A stretch of 64,000 nucleotides of DNA from Platanthera guangdongensis (lineage: Eukaryota; Streptophyta; Magnoliopsida; Asparagales; Orchidaceae): assembly GCA_039583875.1 (NCBI GenBank), contig CM077167.1, forward strand, positions 146,709,010 to 146,773,009, given 5' to 3'. This document shows, in pieces, positions 10,681 to 21,046 of the stretch; the first letter of the stretch is position 1; each line of letters starts with the position of its first letter. The notes under the pieces are model-generated. The model made no database searches, was not told the DNA's origin, and saw nothing but the letters and a program-made list of their open reading frames with translations. The translations under genes and the position numbers were made by a program.

Positions 10681-11390
10681 TGTGTACAACCCCATATTCG
10701 CTAAGTGGGACCCGGAGGCACAAACAGTTAGGATTGGACTAGCTTCGGGCTAGCTTCGGGCTTCAGACCGGAAGAGCTCCTGCCTTGGAGGAGCTCCCAC
10801 TCATAGACGGGCAAGGTCGCTTGCGCCAAGCCTTGGAGGAGCTACAGCCCATAGGCGGGCGAGATTATTCGTGCTAGGCCTCGACCGAGACCTGCTAAGT
10901 CCCAGGAGCGGGCGAGAAGGCGTTGAGTGGAGGCAGGAAGGTTCTCGTCTCAGGGTTCTCGCCGAGTGGGGCCCAGGGCCCGAGATAAAATTACCTAATT
11001 ACCCTCAGGTAAAATTACCCATATACCCCCAGGGGCTGCATTTAGTACTTTACAAACAGCAGGATTTGGCTACTGGCAGGTCAGCCAAGGGTATTTCAGT
11101 AATCTCAGGTCAGCGAAAGGCTATAAATAGACCCATAAGGGCTCCTTAGAAAGCAAGCTCTCATTATCCTCCAAATCTCTAGGGCTTTCTGAGGAGCTCC
11201 AAGCCCAGTTTTTGGCTTTGGAGGCAAAACTCTCAGAGATCTTCCGGGTGTAAGGTGGGACCTCCCTGCTGAGGCTTTGGGTCAGTCTTAGGTCCTTTGC
11301 AACTAGTCGAGGGTCGGGGCTCGAGAGAAGTAGATGTTGGCTGCACCCCTATTTTTTAACTCCTGTTGAGGTCAATTTTGGCTTCAACAC
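10681..11390 (+). repeat. Candidate Tat 3' LTR
   Basis: The region begins TGTGTACAAC and ends CTTCAACA, so it could be a TG..CA LTR. It contains a good TATA box and a plausible transcript start region. I see no clear polypurine tract before 10681 and there is no second copy to align, so the left boundary is uncertain. Confidence 0.45.
11121..11130 (+). promoter_or_regulatory. Tat LTR TATA box
   Basis: CTATAAATAG on the plus strand, inside the candidate LTR and about 260 bp before its end, as expected for an LTR promoter. Confidence 0.6.
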
Positions 11391-12013
11391 TTTCTCTCTC
11401 TTAAAATGAGATGGAGAAGAAGGAGATGAAGAGGAAGGGCTTTTATACCCAATTCCCCAGCCTTGACCCATCTGGAAATAGCCTAGCCTTTGGATCTAGG
11501 ATAAGGGAATCAAACGCCTCAGAATTGTCCAAAAAAGCCTGGACACTGCCTGACACGCCCTGTGACACGCCCGTATCACAGGCCGTATCACTTAAGCGGC
11601 AGCCCACTGACTCAAATCCAGCTTGTACACGGTCGTGTTACATGCACGTATAATTTCTCATACGCCCATGTCATGCCTAACATGCCCGTGTGGACCACCC
11701 ATGTAAGTCACTCGGCAACATCTCAATTTCACACAAGAGACACATAGCTCTGGGACACGCCCGTGTCCCAGGCCGTGTGCACCTGGACACACCTGTGTCC
11801 TCAACACACGGATCCCCGGCTGAACCGTGCAAAGGACATACCCTGTGACACGCTCGTGTCACAGGTCGTATTCTCTGTACTCGACGATCATCGACCCAAA
11901 ATTCGTCGATCACACCCAACAACTCAACCCAAGAATGAAACGCCCTGGGACACACCCATGTCCCAGGCCATATCAACAAAGCCTGAACCCAAATTAGCTC
12001 TGAAGATGTTACA
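11391..12013 (-). repeat. Element F 3' LTR, truncated by element T
   Basis: Corresponds to about 2255-2975 of element E: it starts TGTAACATC at 12013 on the minus strand, carries the GACACG/CGTGTC palindromes (11545-11985) and reaches the 'aaatgaga' block near 11406, where element T takes over. Confidence 0.8.
11441..11450 (-). promoter_or_regulatory. Element F LTR TATA box
   Basis: GGTATAAAAG on the minus strand, about 100 bp downstream of the palindrome array in element orientation. Confidence 0.6.
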
Positions 12014-12406
12014 ATCCTCCCCTCCTTCAAAGAAATTTCGTCCTCGAAATTTGGCTCACTCCAATCAGCCACATAATCACGCAATATTGCACCCACCGCA
12101 ATCGAGCATTCGAAGCAGTGAGCCGGGTTTGAGCTCAGAGGTCGCGGCTTGTCTCACCCAAGGCATCACACAAACGAAACAAACATACATCACATACATA
12201 CATCCTTAGCTTCCATCTTTGCACATGCAGCCACAAAATTTATCAAGTGATTGGAAAACGAACACATCATCGAGCTATCTCACAATCGAGCGATGACTTC
12301 CATATCACAAGTGTGCACCAACATTTCAACATGTAACAGAACATCTAACATATATGCACACAACCATCGTATATGCACATCCCCAAAGTGATATAAGTCA
12401 TTATTC
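12014..12406 (-). other. Element F polypurine tract and gag 3' flank
   Basis: The purine-rich minus strand at 12014-12032 directly precedes the 3' LTR and primes plus-strand DNA synthesis in this family. The 'tttcgaggacgaaattt' block beside it is the usual Tekay pol end. The remaining bases up to the gag stop hold no recognisable coding sequence, so pol was lost between them. Confidence 0.7.
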
Positions 12407-13591
12407 TTACTTCCGCTCAGCCTCCCGATTTTGCATTTCTCTTGTCAAAGCCAAATTAAACACTCGAGGCTGAATGTCATCAATTGAGCTTTGGGGCTCT
12501 TGCACTTCCAGATTCTGCAATTGAGGTTGCGTCCGGGATGCAGATGACTCGGTCACTGCTTTACCCTTTTCATCATAAGACACACCTGTCTTTTTCTCAC
12601 TTCCTGCAGGGGCAGTCGAACAAAATTTCGTGATGTGCCCTTGTTTCCCGCAGTTATAACATATACGTGTATCAACATGTCCTTGCCCATAAGTTGCCCC
12701 TGAAGAAATAGTTGACGGAGCTGATTCAGCAGGCCTAAACTTTTTCTTCTCTCGCCGTCTGAACTCCAACTGCTCCGATTGTGGCACTTTGAACTCTGGC
12801 TTCTCTACTGCCAGTCTCTTCTTTTCTTGGACCCGCTTCAACTCTTTCTCCAAAGCACGGGTCGTATCAACCAACGCTTGGAAGCCTTGGTTCATTGAAC
12901 TCGGGAGTACTAGCCTCAACTCATCTCGCAGTCCCTCATAAAATCGATTCATATTTCGAGCCTCTTCCGTAAATGTAGTCCCCGCATATCGCCCCAGTCT
13001 GGTAAACTCATGCAGATACGTATCAATATCTGCCTCACCCTGCACCAGGCATTGAAACTCATTCTCCATCACAATCCGCTGTGACACTGGCAAATACTTG
13101 GCAAGAAACAATCGGGAGAATTCCTCCATTGAAACCTCCGCTAATCCTCGACCTGCCAAGTGATGCACCTCCATCTCATCCCACCATAATCTTGCATCTC
13201 CTTCCAACAGAAAAGTGGCTAAAGTCACTTTCTGCTCCTCCACCGTCCTGATGTCAGTCAGGATTCTCTTTACTCGAGCCAACCAATCTTCCGCCTGCGT
13301 TGGGGAACTCACCCCACCAAACGTAGGTGGTTGAAACTCCATAAAGCTTTTTAATGCCTCATTTGCTGCTTGCTCTTCCGCCACAACTGTAGCACACTCT
13401 TGCCTTGCACCAGCCTGTACTGGTACTCCTGCAGGCCTTGCCTGCCCTATAGGCTGTGCCTGTGACACCGCAAGCACCGTCTCCATCACCATTCGTATGG
13501 TCTCCGCCGAGGGAGTTGTAAGCTCTTCAACTGGTGCTACACTCTCATCAGATTGTTGGGGCTCCGGCTGCCCAGCACCACTCCTCGCCAC
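12407..13591 (-). CDS. gag: Tekay-type Gag, intact
   Basis: Gag forms the virus-like particle that packages retrotransposon RNA. The 394-codon frame has a Ser/Ala/Gln-rich N-terminus, the retrotransposon gag domain at about 85-250 (TQAEDWLARVKRIL, LWWDEME, EEFSRLFLAKYLP, YLHEFTRLGRYAGTTF), a Lys-rich linker and one CCHC zinc knuckle (CYNCGKQGHITKFC) near residue 312. It has no stop or frameshift. There is no ATG at its start: the frame opens with GTG immediately after an in-frame TAG that resembles a splice acceptor (GCTAG/GTGGCG). A candidate first exon, ATGGAC at 13666-13661 followed by GTAAGG, would join in phase across a 69-bp intron (13660-13592). The start is therefore probably spliced. 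The homologous gag of element G opens in the same way. Confidence 0.85.
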   Translation of the reverse strand: MARSGAGQPEPQQSDESVAPVEELTTPSAETIRMVMETVLAVSQAQPIGQARPAGVPVQAGARQECATVVAEEQAANEALKSFMEFQPPTFGGVSSPTQAEDWLARVKRILTDIRTVEEQKVTLATFLLEGDARLWWDEMEVHHLAGRGLAEVSMEEFSRLFLAKYLPVSQRIVMENEFQCLVQGEADIDTYLHEFTRLGRYAGTTFTEEARNMNRFYEGLRDELRLVLPSSMNQGFQALVDTTRALEKELKRVQEKKRLAVEKPEFKVPQSEQLEFRRREKKKFRPAESAPSTISSGATYGQGHVDTRICYNCGKQGHITKFCSTAPAGSEKKTGVSYDEKGKAVTESSASRTQPQLQNLEVQEPQSSIDDIQPRVFNLALTREMQNREAERK

Positions 13592-13735
13592 CTAGCAATG
13601 TACAGAACACCATTACTCATCCATGTAATGATTCATTGACTACACACTCATGCCCCTTACGTCCATGACATACATTCCTAGTGGACATTCGTGAGTTCAA
13701 TTATGTTCTCTCCTCCCAAACAATCTCAACCTGGC

Positions 13736-13748
13736 ACTAATACCACTT
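13736..13748 (-). other. Element F primer binding site, degenerate
   Basis: The minus strand directly after the 5' LTR reads AAGTGGTATTAGTG. This resembles the initiator tRNA-Met complement TGGTATCAGAGC with changes. Element G keeps a closer match. Confidence 0.5.
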
Positions 13749-14905
13749 TGTAACACCCCCACTCGTCACGTGGCATATAACGGTGGGTCTGGCCGGTGCC
13801 CCACGCCATATGTCACAAACAAGCGGCAGAATTACTTGTGAAAATCAAAATCTATTCGCATCCTAACACAAAGCATTCTAGCACAGCATTTTAAGTTAGA
13901 ATGAACTCAACTCAAAGAATGTCCACTACAATCTAAACTCCACATTTATATCAACACCAGGAATGTATACAACTCACACACACTGGCCTTAAGGCCTTAT
14001 AGGTTTCTCTTTACACAAATACATTTTCGTACATTGGCACGCAGGCCGGCCACACATGAAATCCAACCACGCTTCGCACGGCCTTCAAGGGCCTTTAGCA
14101 GCAAGCCTCCAGTCCGCTCATTTCATATCAAGCAACAACACCTGCAAACACATTTCCACCAAGGAGCGGCAAACAAAGTAACGGTCAGCTTCAGCTGACC
14201 ACTTATAACGACCCTATCCCTTACCCGGGGCAGTGGTTCATTCCCTGTATGCATTGCCATATCATAATCTCTATCAACCTATCAATCACATTCATATCAC
14301 AAATACTGGTATCCACCAGACGCTCCGTGCACTCAGGGCACCTTCTTGGTGTACCGGGTATACCAGTCATACACCGCCGATTAGAGGTTCTTCACTTGTT
14401 GGTTGGGCGGTTCCATCCTAGTCCACCAGTCTCATAAGCCGGCGACATCCCGTCCATACCACTCAAAGGTACTAACCCCACAGCATTCACACACAACCAG
14501 AGCAGATCGACCCACACCATGTGCTGTAGCAAGACGGGTTTACCAGTGCTCCCCAGGCATTACTACCCATCGACCCCTCACCTATTTCCGATTGACTCAC
14601 ACTATGTGGTAAAGCAAGTAGGGTCCACCTCACTTCCTCCCAAACATTGCCACCCATTAATCCTCACTAATACAGATCAATCCACACCATGTGGTGTAAC
14701 AAGTCGGGTTCATCTCGCATTCCCCAGGCCTGCTACCAATTGATCTCTCATCATAACCAGGAGCTTATTCAAAGCCTCCATACATTCATTCATCAACATC
14801 CATACATTCACACAACCATACCATAAAGCATAAACCTTTCATATCATCAAATTCACGGAGTCTTCTCCAGTTTACCCATGATCATCACTAAAAGAATTGG
14901 TTTCA
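13749..14905 (-). repeat. Element F 5' LTR, cut by element B
   Basis: Begins TGTAACACCCCC in plus coordinates and follows the element E LTR from 3172 to about 4260 before stopping at the first base of element B. The rest should continue beyond the window, after B's 5' LTR. Confidence 0.8.
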
Positions 14906-15938
14906 TGATGTTCTAAACACCTAGAGGGGGGTGAATAGGTTCAATTCTTTCTCTGACTTAGGCAAATAGTTCTATCTAATTTAGCAATTTATTTAGCAGA
15001 AAATACAACACAACATTCACATACACACAGCATTCACAAATTGCACACCAGTTTTATAGTGGTTCCCCAAATGTTGGGTACATCCACTTTCCCTCTTCGC
15101 CTATCTAGCAGTGTACTAGATTCGGCCTACCTTCCTACCTTCTTCTCAGATCCTCAGATCTTACAGCTCAGAACCAAGACTGGTTCCTACAACTCTGAGT
15201 GAATTCACACTCCTACAACTCAGGCACAAGCCCTACCTCAGCCTCTCCCACAGGCCTACAACTCAGAGTGACACCTCACTCCTACAACACAGGCAAAAGT
15301 CCTACCTCAGCCTCTTTCACAGGCCTACAACTCAGGGAACAGATTCCCCTACCTCAGTCACTCAGCCCTACCTCAGCCTTTATAATTTAGGCTTACATTT
15401 CAGAGATGTAAATCTCCTACACTCAAATCTATTACAAATCCTACAAAAATTAATGATGAAAAGATAATGATATCTTCAACCAGATGGATAGAGAATTGGT
15501 TGAAGTCTTCTTGATCAGTTCTTGATAGAACTGATTACTTAAGGATCAACCTGTCTTAGCTTTCTTCAAAGCTTCTTGAATCTGAACAAAGTAGGGTTGA
15601 TCTTCTTGGTGTTGTAGTTGATCTTCAATCAGCTTCCTTCAGAAATTAATCTGAATTCTTCTTCAGACTTGATCTGAATTCTTCAGGCAGACTATTCAGA
15701 ATCTGCCTTCACTGGATGAGAACTTCTCTTCTTATTGTTTTTCTTTCTCTACAATCTGTTGACTGTTTCTTTCTCTTCTTCTGGATTCTCAATCCTTTAG
15801 AGATTATAATTGATTGGCTTGATTAACTTTTCTCTGTTATGTATGTGTTGTTGTTGTCTGATTGTTGAGAGAGCATATCTATATATAGGCTTCATCCATG
15901 GTAACCGGCTGTTCTGGTTTCAAACAGTCTTCTGACAC
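14906..15938 (-). repeat. Element B 3' LTR, inner-terminal part
   Basis: Starts TGATGTTCTAAACACCTAG followed by a G run, like 'acctaaacacctaga' in element D. It holds the 'cctacaactcag' block at 15120-15420 and a TATA box. It ends in the GACAC target copy (15934-15938) at element A. 14906 is also where it invades the F LTR. Confidence 0.85.
15873..15890 (-). promoter_or_regulatory. Element B LTR TATA box
   Basis: GCCTATATATAGATATGC on the minus strand. In the uninterrupted LTR it would lie shortly downstream of the palindrome array now at 25140-25610. Confidence 0.55.
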
Positions 15939-16789
15939 TAAAAGTCCACCTAGTGTCAACTATGTTCACCTATGGGGGGGGGAATAGGTGACGTGCAGCG
16001 CTTTTGCGGAATTTAAATTGTACCTGCACACGAAAATAAAACAACACAGCACAACAGAGTACACAAGCTATTTATAGTGGTTCCCCGACTTGGGTACATC
16101 CACTTTCCCCCTTCGACCTATCTCCCAACAAGGGACGACTCGGTCACTTCTCCAACGGGATTGAAATCCAATCCTTGCACTATCGAAAGGAGCCCTTCCA
16201 CACGTAGGAGTCAACACTCCCACAAACTGGGTTGCACCCAACCCTTACAACTAGGAACCAACGTTCCTTTACAACAAAATAAAAATAGAATGTACAAGAA
16301 ATACAAACTACGTGTGGAGACTACGGTGTCCCTCTTCGTTGACGACGTGATCTTGACGTCTACAAAGAGTCCACAACCTTGGTCTCTCTTGGAGAGGATC
16401 TCACCGGAACTGGCGGCGGCAAGAAGGGCGGTGGCTAGGTTCACGGGATCGGCGGCGACGACGATGTGCGGCTGCTGTTCTTTAGAGATCCAAACTTCGT
16501 AACGAAGCTAGCTAGGTCTACCAACGGTCACATGAGGATCGGTCGTCTCGATCGATTCGGACGGGGAAGTTTTTCCCGATCAACAAATCGAGAGACAAGG
16601 GATCTTTGGATAGACGCGTGAGACACTAAGCTTGGCTATGCTTCTGTCGCTGGAGATCGGGAAGAAACGCGATCAACAGCGGCGACCAACTAGCGCGAGC
16701 GGCGACGGAGGCGGCGGAGCAGTTTCGCGATTTTAGGGTTAGATCGTGCTCGGCTTCTTTTCTTCGTGAGTCTACTGTTCAAAATACCC

Positions 16790-16801
16790 GTATATATATA
16801 C
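16790..16801 (-). promoter_or_regulatory. Element A 3' LTR TATA box
   Basis: A TATATATATA run downstream (minus strand) of the hairpin array. The matching box in the 5' LTR is at about 24270-24281 and would drive the genomic RNA. Confidence 0.55.
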
Positions 16802-16903
16802 TGTAGATACTTTCAATTTGACCGTTGTGGGACCCACAAGAAGAATCCCAAAATCCGGTTCAAAATAGTCCAGCGGCAGAATCCGGTCCAGCAGCTTCCA
16901 GAG

Positions 16904-17240
16904 AAATCGCTAAGTAAGAATCAGCGAGAATCGCAGGTGATTCTCGACGAATCGGCGAGAATCAGTTAGTAATTCTCGACGATTCGTCGAGAATCACTAG
17001 TGATTCTCGCCGAATCACTTGTTGATTCTCAACGAATATTACTTGGTATTCATGATCTGCTCAGCGATGGGTTCGGCGAGAATCACTAGTGATTCTCGCC
17101 GAATCTTACTGGGCACCGTTTTGAGGTAGTCGGAAAGAATCGGCGAGAATCACTAATGATTCTCGACGATTCGGCGAGAATCACTAGTGATTCTCGCCGA
17201 ATCGGCGAGAATCACTTGGTGATTCTCGTCGAATTGTACT
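16904..17240. repeat. Hairpin array, element A 3' LTR
   Basis: The half-site GGCGAGAATCAC and its reverse complement alternate repeatedly, forming back-to-back palindromes. The clearest is a perfect 32-bp palindrome at 17072-17103 centred on ACTAGT. The copy in the 5' LTR is at about 24390-24720. Confidence 0.9.
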
Positions 17241-17569
17241 TAGACGAATTTTCGTCTTTCCACCCAAGAGCTGCTCCTTGACCCATCCTTGCTCCTTGTC
17301 TGCTCTTGTATAAACACGGTCCTGTACTTGAAAGTAAGTGCACTCTAATAGAGAGAGTACACGTAGGCCAACACACTGACCTGCTCAACGATGGATTACG
17401 TCGTGCAGACCCGTGTATATTGACCTACTGCACCCTGACATTGGTGTGCACTTAGCGTGGAATAACTGCAATCACAACTTGAAAGATTTTATCAAATACA
17501 TTGTCTATTGACCTTAGCTTGTCCAAGGGCTTCTTCAAATCAGGTACATTGTCGATACAATACCCAACA

Positions 17570-17871
17570 ATCTCCCCCTATTTGAAGAAGCCTAAACCCT
17601 ACAAGCTAAGGTGAATAGAGTAAATGGGAATGAAAACCATAAACTTAAAATTGAGTTGAGTGAGTTATCCATTACCAATACCAATTTCTTGGGAGCAAGC
17701 TTGGAGCCACCTTAGCCTTAGCCGAGAGGGTAATCTCCCCCTTTTCGGCTTCTGCAAATCGGGGTTGGTAGCATTTGACCCCTTGCTCCCCCTCAGTTCT
17801 TGCGTCTGTGCTCACACTTGAGTTCCTTGCTCCCCCTCAGATCATGCACGAGCCTGGAGCTTCTGTAGTCT
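17570..17871 (-). other. Element A polypurine tract and pol 3' flank
   Basis: The minus strand at 17570-17590 reads AAATAGGGGGAGAT directly before the LTR start TGTTGGGTA, the classic copia polypurine tract. The remaining 280 bp are non-coding with several 'gctccccctcag' repeats. Confidence 0.85.
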
Positions 17872-20800
17872 TTATTCCTCAGAATTGAGCATCCCCAATT
17901 CAGTCTTGAAAAGATTGAACTTGGCCTCGTCTAAGGGCTTTGTGAATATATCAGCAATCTGCTTGTCCGTGGGGACATAACAGAGAGAGATGTCCTTGTT
18001 CTCCACGTGCTCCCGAATGAAGTCGTAGCGCACTTCAATATGCTTCGTTCTGCTGTGCAATACAGGATTGTTGGCAATGGCAATTGCACTGGAGGAGTCG
18101 CAGTACATTGGAACTTCCTTGAACTGAAGGTCGTAATCGGCTAACTGGTTTATGATCCATAGGAGTTGTGCGCAACAGCTGCCTGCCGAGATGTACTCAG
18201 ACTCTACTGTGGAGGTAGCTACACAATTCTGCTTCTTGCTGTTCCATGAGATAAGCCTTCTTCCGAGGAATTGACACGTCCCGGAAGTGCTTTTCCTGTC
18301 ATCCCTACTCCCTGCAAAATCAGCATCTGAAAAATCTATTAGCTCGACATCATTATTTCTCGGGTACCACAAGCCAAGATTGGGAGTACCTTTAAGGTAT
18401 CTTAGAATTCGCTTCGCAGCGACATAGTGAGATTCCTTAGTGTTCACCTGATATCTGGCACAGACACATGTGGAGAACATGATATCCGGTCTACTGGCAG
18501 TAAGGTAGAGCAGGGATCCAATGATGCTTCTGTATTTGGTTTCATCGAAAGGTTTACCTTTCTCATCCTTATCCAGAGACATAGTGGATCCCATTGGAGT
18601 CCTCATAGAGGTTGCACTCTCCATACCGAATTTCTTAAGGAGTTCATTTGTGAACTCTGTCTGAGAGATGAAGATTCCATCCTCAGACTGTTTCACTTGA
18701 AGTCTCAAGAAATACTTGAGCTCTCCCATACTGCTCATTTCAAACTTTCCTTGCATAAGTTTAGAAAACTTTTTGCAAAGATTGTTGTCCGTTGAGCCGA
18801 ATATTATGTCATCGACATAGATTTGCACCAGCAAAATCTTGCCTTTGACTTCCCTGAGAAACAATGTTTTATCTATTTTACCTCTAGAGAACTTGTTCTC
18901 AAGAAGAAAACTAGATAAAGTCTCATACCAAGCTCGTGAAGCTTGTTTTAACCCATATAAAGCTTTATTAAGAAAATATACATGATTGGGAAAAGTAGGA
19001 TCGACAAAACCTGGGGGTTGAGCGACGTATACTTCCTCTTTCAGGTATCCGTTCAGGAATGCTGATTTCACATCCATTTGATACACTGTGAATCCTTTGT
19101 GCGAAGCATACGCCAGGAACAATCTGATTGCCTCGAGCCTTGCTACTGGTGCGAAGGTCTGGTCGAAGTCAATCCCCTCCTCCTGTCTGTAACCTTGAGC
19201 CACAAGCCTTGCCATGTTCTTTATGATGACACCATGTTCATCCAGCTTGTTTCTGAAGATCCACTTGGTGCCAATCACATTCTGCTTGTATGGTCTGGGA
19301 ACTAGCGTCCAAACGTTGCAACGTTCGAATTGATGTAGTTCATCTTGCATGGCCAGAATCCATGTCGCATCCTTGTTCGCCTCGTCGAACTTCTTTGGCT
19401 CAACCTGTGACAGGAAGCTAAGATGCAATACTTCGTTAATAGTACCACTTCGAGTTCTGACACCGACACGAGGATCTCCGATGATCTGATCTCTAGGATG
19501 ATCCCTCACGTGCCGGAGCTCTAGAAGTCTGGCGTCTGGAGCGTCGACTACTTCTTGGGCTTCTCCTTCTTCTAAGAGATTTGTTCCATTTTGATCTTCA
19601 ATATTTTCAGATGACGTGGAGGTGGAAACTTTGACGTACTTAGGAGTGTCATCTTTAGCGGTCTCATCCAGACTCAGCTGTTCAAGTCGTGCACCTGCAT
19701 CTTCAAGAATACCACTGGAAGAATTGTTGTTAAGCAAACTTCCTTCATCAAATACAACATTTATTGATTCTTCTACCACTAAAGTTTTCTTATTGAAGAC
19801 CCTATATGCCTGACTGTGGGAACTATAGCCCATGAATATGCCTTCGAAGCATTTTTCACCAAATTTAGTACGCGGGTACTTCCCATTATTCAGTACATAG
19901 CATCTGCAACCGAAAATCCTCAAGTAGGACATGGTTGGTTTCCTGCCTTTCAATAGCTCGTAAGGCGTCTTACGATGATGCTTGTTGATCAATGCTCGAT
20001 TTTGTACATGACAAGCTGTATTGACAGCCTTTGCCCAGAAGTATTCCGGGAGAGAAGCGTCTTTCAACATTGTCGTGCAGGCTTCAATGAGAGTTCTATT
20101 TCTCCTCTCCGCAACTCCATTTTGCTGAGGAGTGCGCGGGGAGGAAAACTCATGAAATATACCTTGTTCTTCACAAAATTCTGTCATAGCACCAGATTCG
20201 AATTCTGTTCCATGGTCACTTCTGTTTTTGACCACTGAGCAGTTAAATTCATTCTGAACCTGCTTGACAAAACTAGTGAAGATGTCAAACGTATCTGACT
20301 TTCGTTTCAAAAAGAACACCCATGTAAATCGAGAATGATCATCAACTATCACTAGCGTATAGGACTTGCCTCCCAAGCTATGAACTTGCATTGGACCAAA
20401 CAAGTCTATATGTAAAAGGTGAAGACATCGGGAAGAGTCTTTGTCTGCAATGCTCTTAAAGGTAGCCCGAGTCTGTTTGCCCATCTGGCATGCAGGACAG
20501 GGGCTATCTTTGATGCACTTGATGCTGGGAGCATCCCTTACTAAGTTCTTAGAAAACAGCATACTAATTGTCTTGAAATTAATATGTGCCAATCTCTTGT
20601 GCCATTGTTCACAAAGAGATGCACTGCCTGTTGCCACAAGGCATACGGGGGTAGATGAATCTAAACTGAGAAAATCTTAGCAGAAGATATTTCTGCTCCT
20701 AATGCCTGATAAAACCGTCTCAGAAGAGGTACGTGAAATTATCAGACATTTATTCTTGCAGAACTTAATGTCATAACCTTTGTCACATAACTGACTTACA

Positions 20801-21039
20801 CTAATCAGGTTATGGTTTAACCCTTCAACATAAGCCACGTCGGTGATAGAGATTATACCGTTGGAAATCATACCGTAACCTCTGGTGACTCCTCGATCTG
20901 ACCCTCCAAAGATGACTTTGGTTCCATTCTCGACTGGAGTGTAATCACACAGCAGGCTTCTTGTCTCAGTCATATGCCGGGAGCATCCACTGTCCAAATA
21001 CCAGATCGGCATTTTGGTGGCCTTTGGACATTCCTGCAA
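17872..21039 (-). pseudogene. pol: Element A Pol: protease, integrase, RT, RNase H (one stop)
   Basis: Copia-type polyprotein, open except for an in-frame TAG at 20677-20679. Protease motif WYLDSGCSRHMT lies near its start. In the 921-codon part: GAG-pre-integrase zinc site (WHKRLAH at 12-18, CPACQ near 47), integrase core with D78 (HIDLFGP), D141 (RSDHGTEF) and E177 ([10 protein letters not shown]), which is DD35E spacing. RT has [11 protein letters not shown] and the catalytic YVDDIIFG near 620. RNase H has DADFAGS and ends in a [12 protein letters not shown] block. Pol frees itself from the polyprotein, copies the RNA and integrates the cDNA. Pol is not in the gag frame: gag ends in TAA and a U-rich TTTTGCAG tract precedes the protease. 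Confidence 0.9.
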
Positions 21040-21046
21040 AACAAAA

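Larger units (their letters stand above)
5326..11390 (+). mobile_element. Element T: Tat-lineage Ty3/gypsy, 3' half
   Basis: The order RNase H, integrase, tandem repeats, antisense ORF, LTR-like region is the one known for the Tat lineage (Ogre, Retand, Grande). The 5' half (LTR, gag, protease, RT) is missing. The left edge lies exactly against the damaged outer end of the element E LTR, so it is a rearrangement breakpoint. The right edge, ending 'ggcttcaaca', abuts truncated LTR sequence of element F, which suggests T inserted into F's 3' LTR. Confidence 0.8.
11391..14905 (-). mobile_element. Element F: Tekay-type element with gag only
   Basis: A 3' LTR piece (11391-12013), polypurine tract, about 370 bp of non-coding sequence, an intact gag, a degenerate primer site and a 5' LTR piece (13749-14905) follow each other on the minus strand. 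No protease, RT, RNase H or integrase is present. The 3' LTR is cut by element T and the 5' LTR by element B. The layout matches the non-autonomous class called TR-GAG. It could equally be a deletion derivative of a full Tekay element. Confidence 0.75.
15939..17569 (-). repeat. Element A 3' LTR
   Basis: Ends CCCAACA at 17569. The first two bases are TA where the 5' LTR has TG. Contains a TATA box (minus, about 16790-16801) and a hairpin array (16904-17240). Confidence 0.95.
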
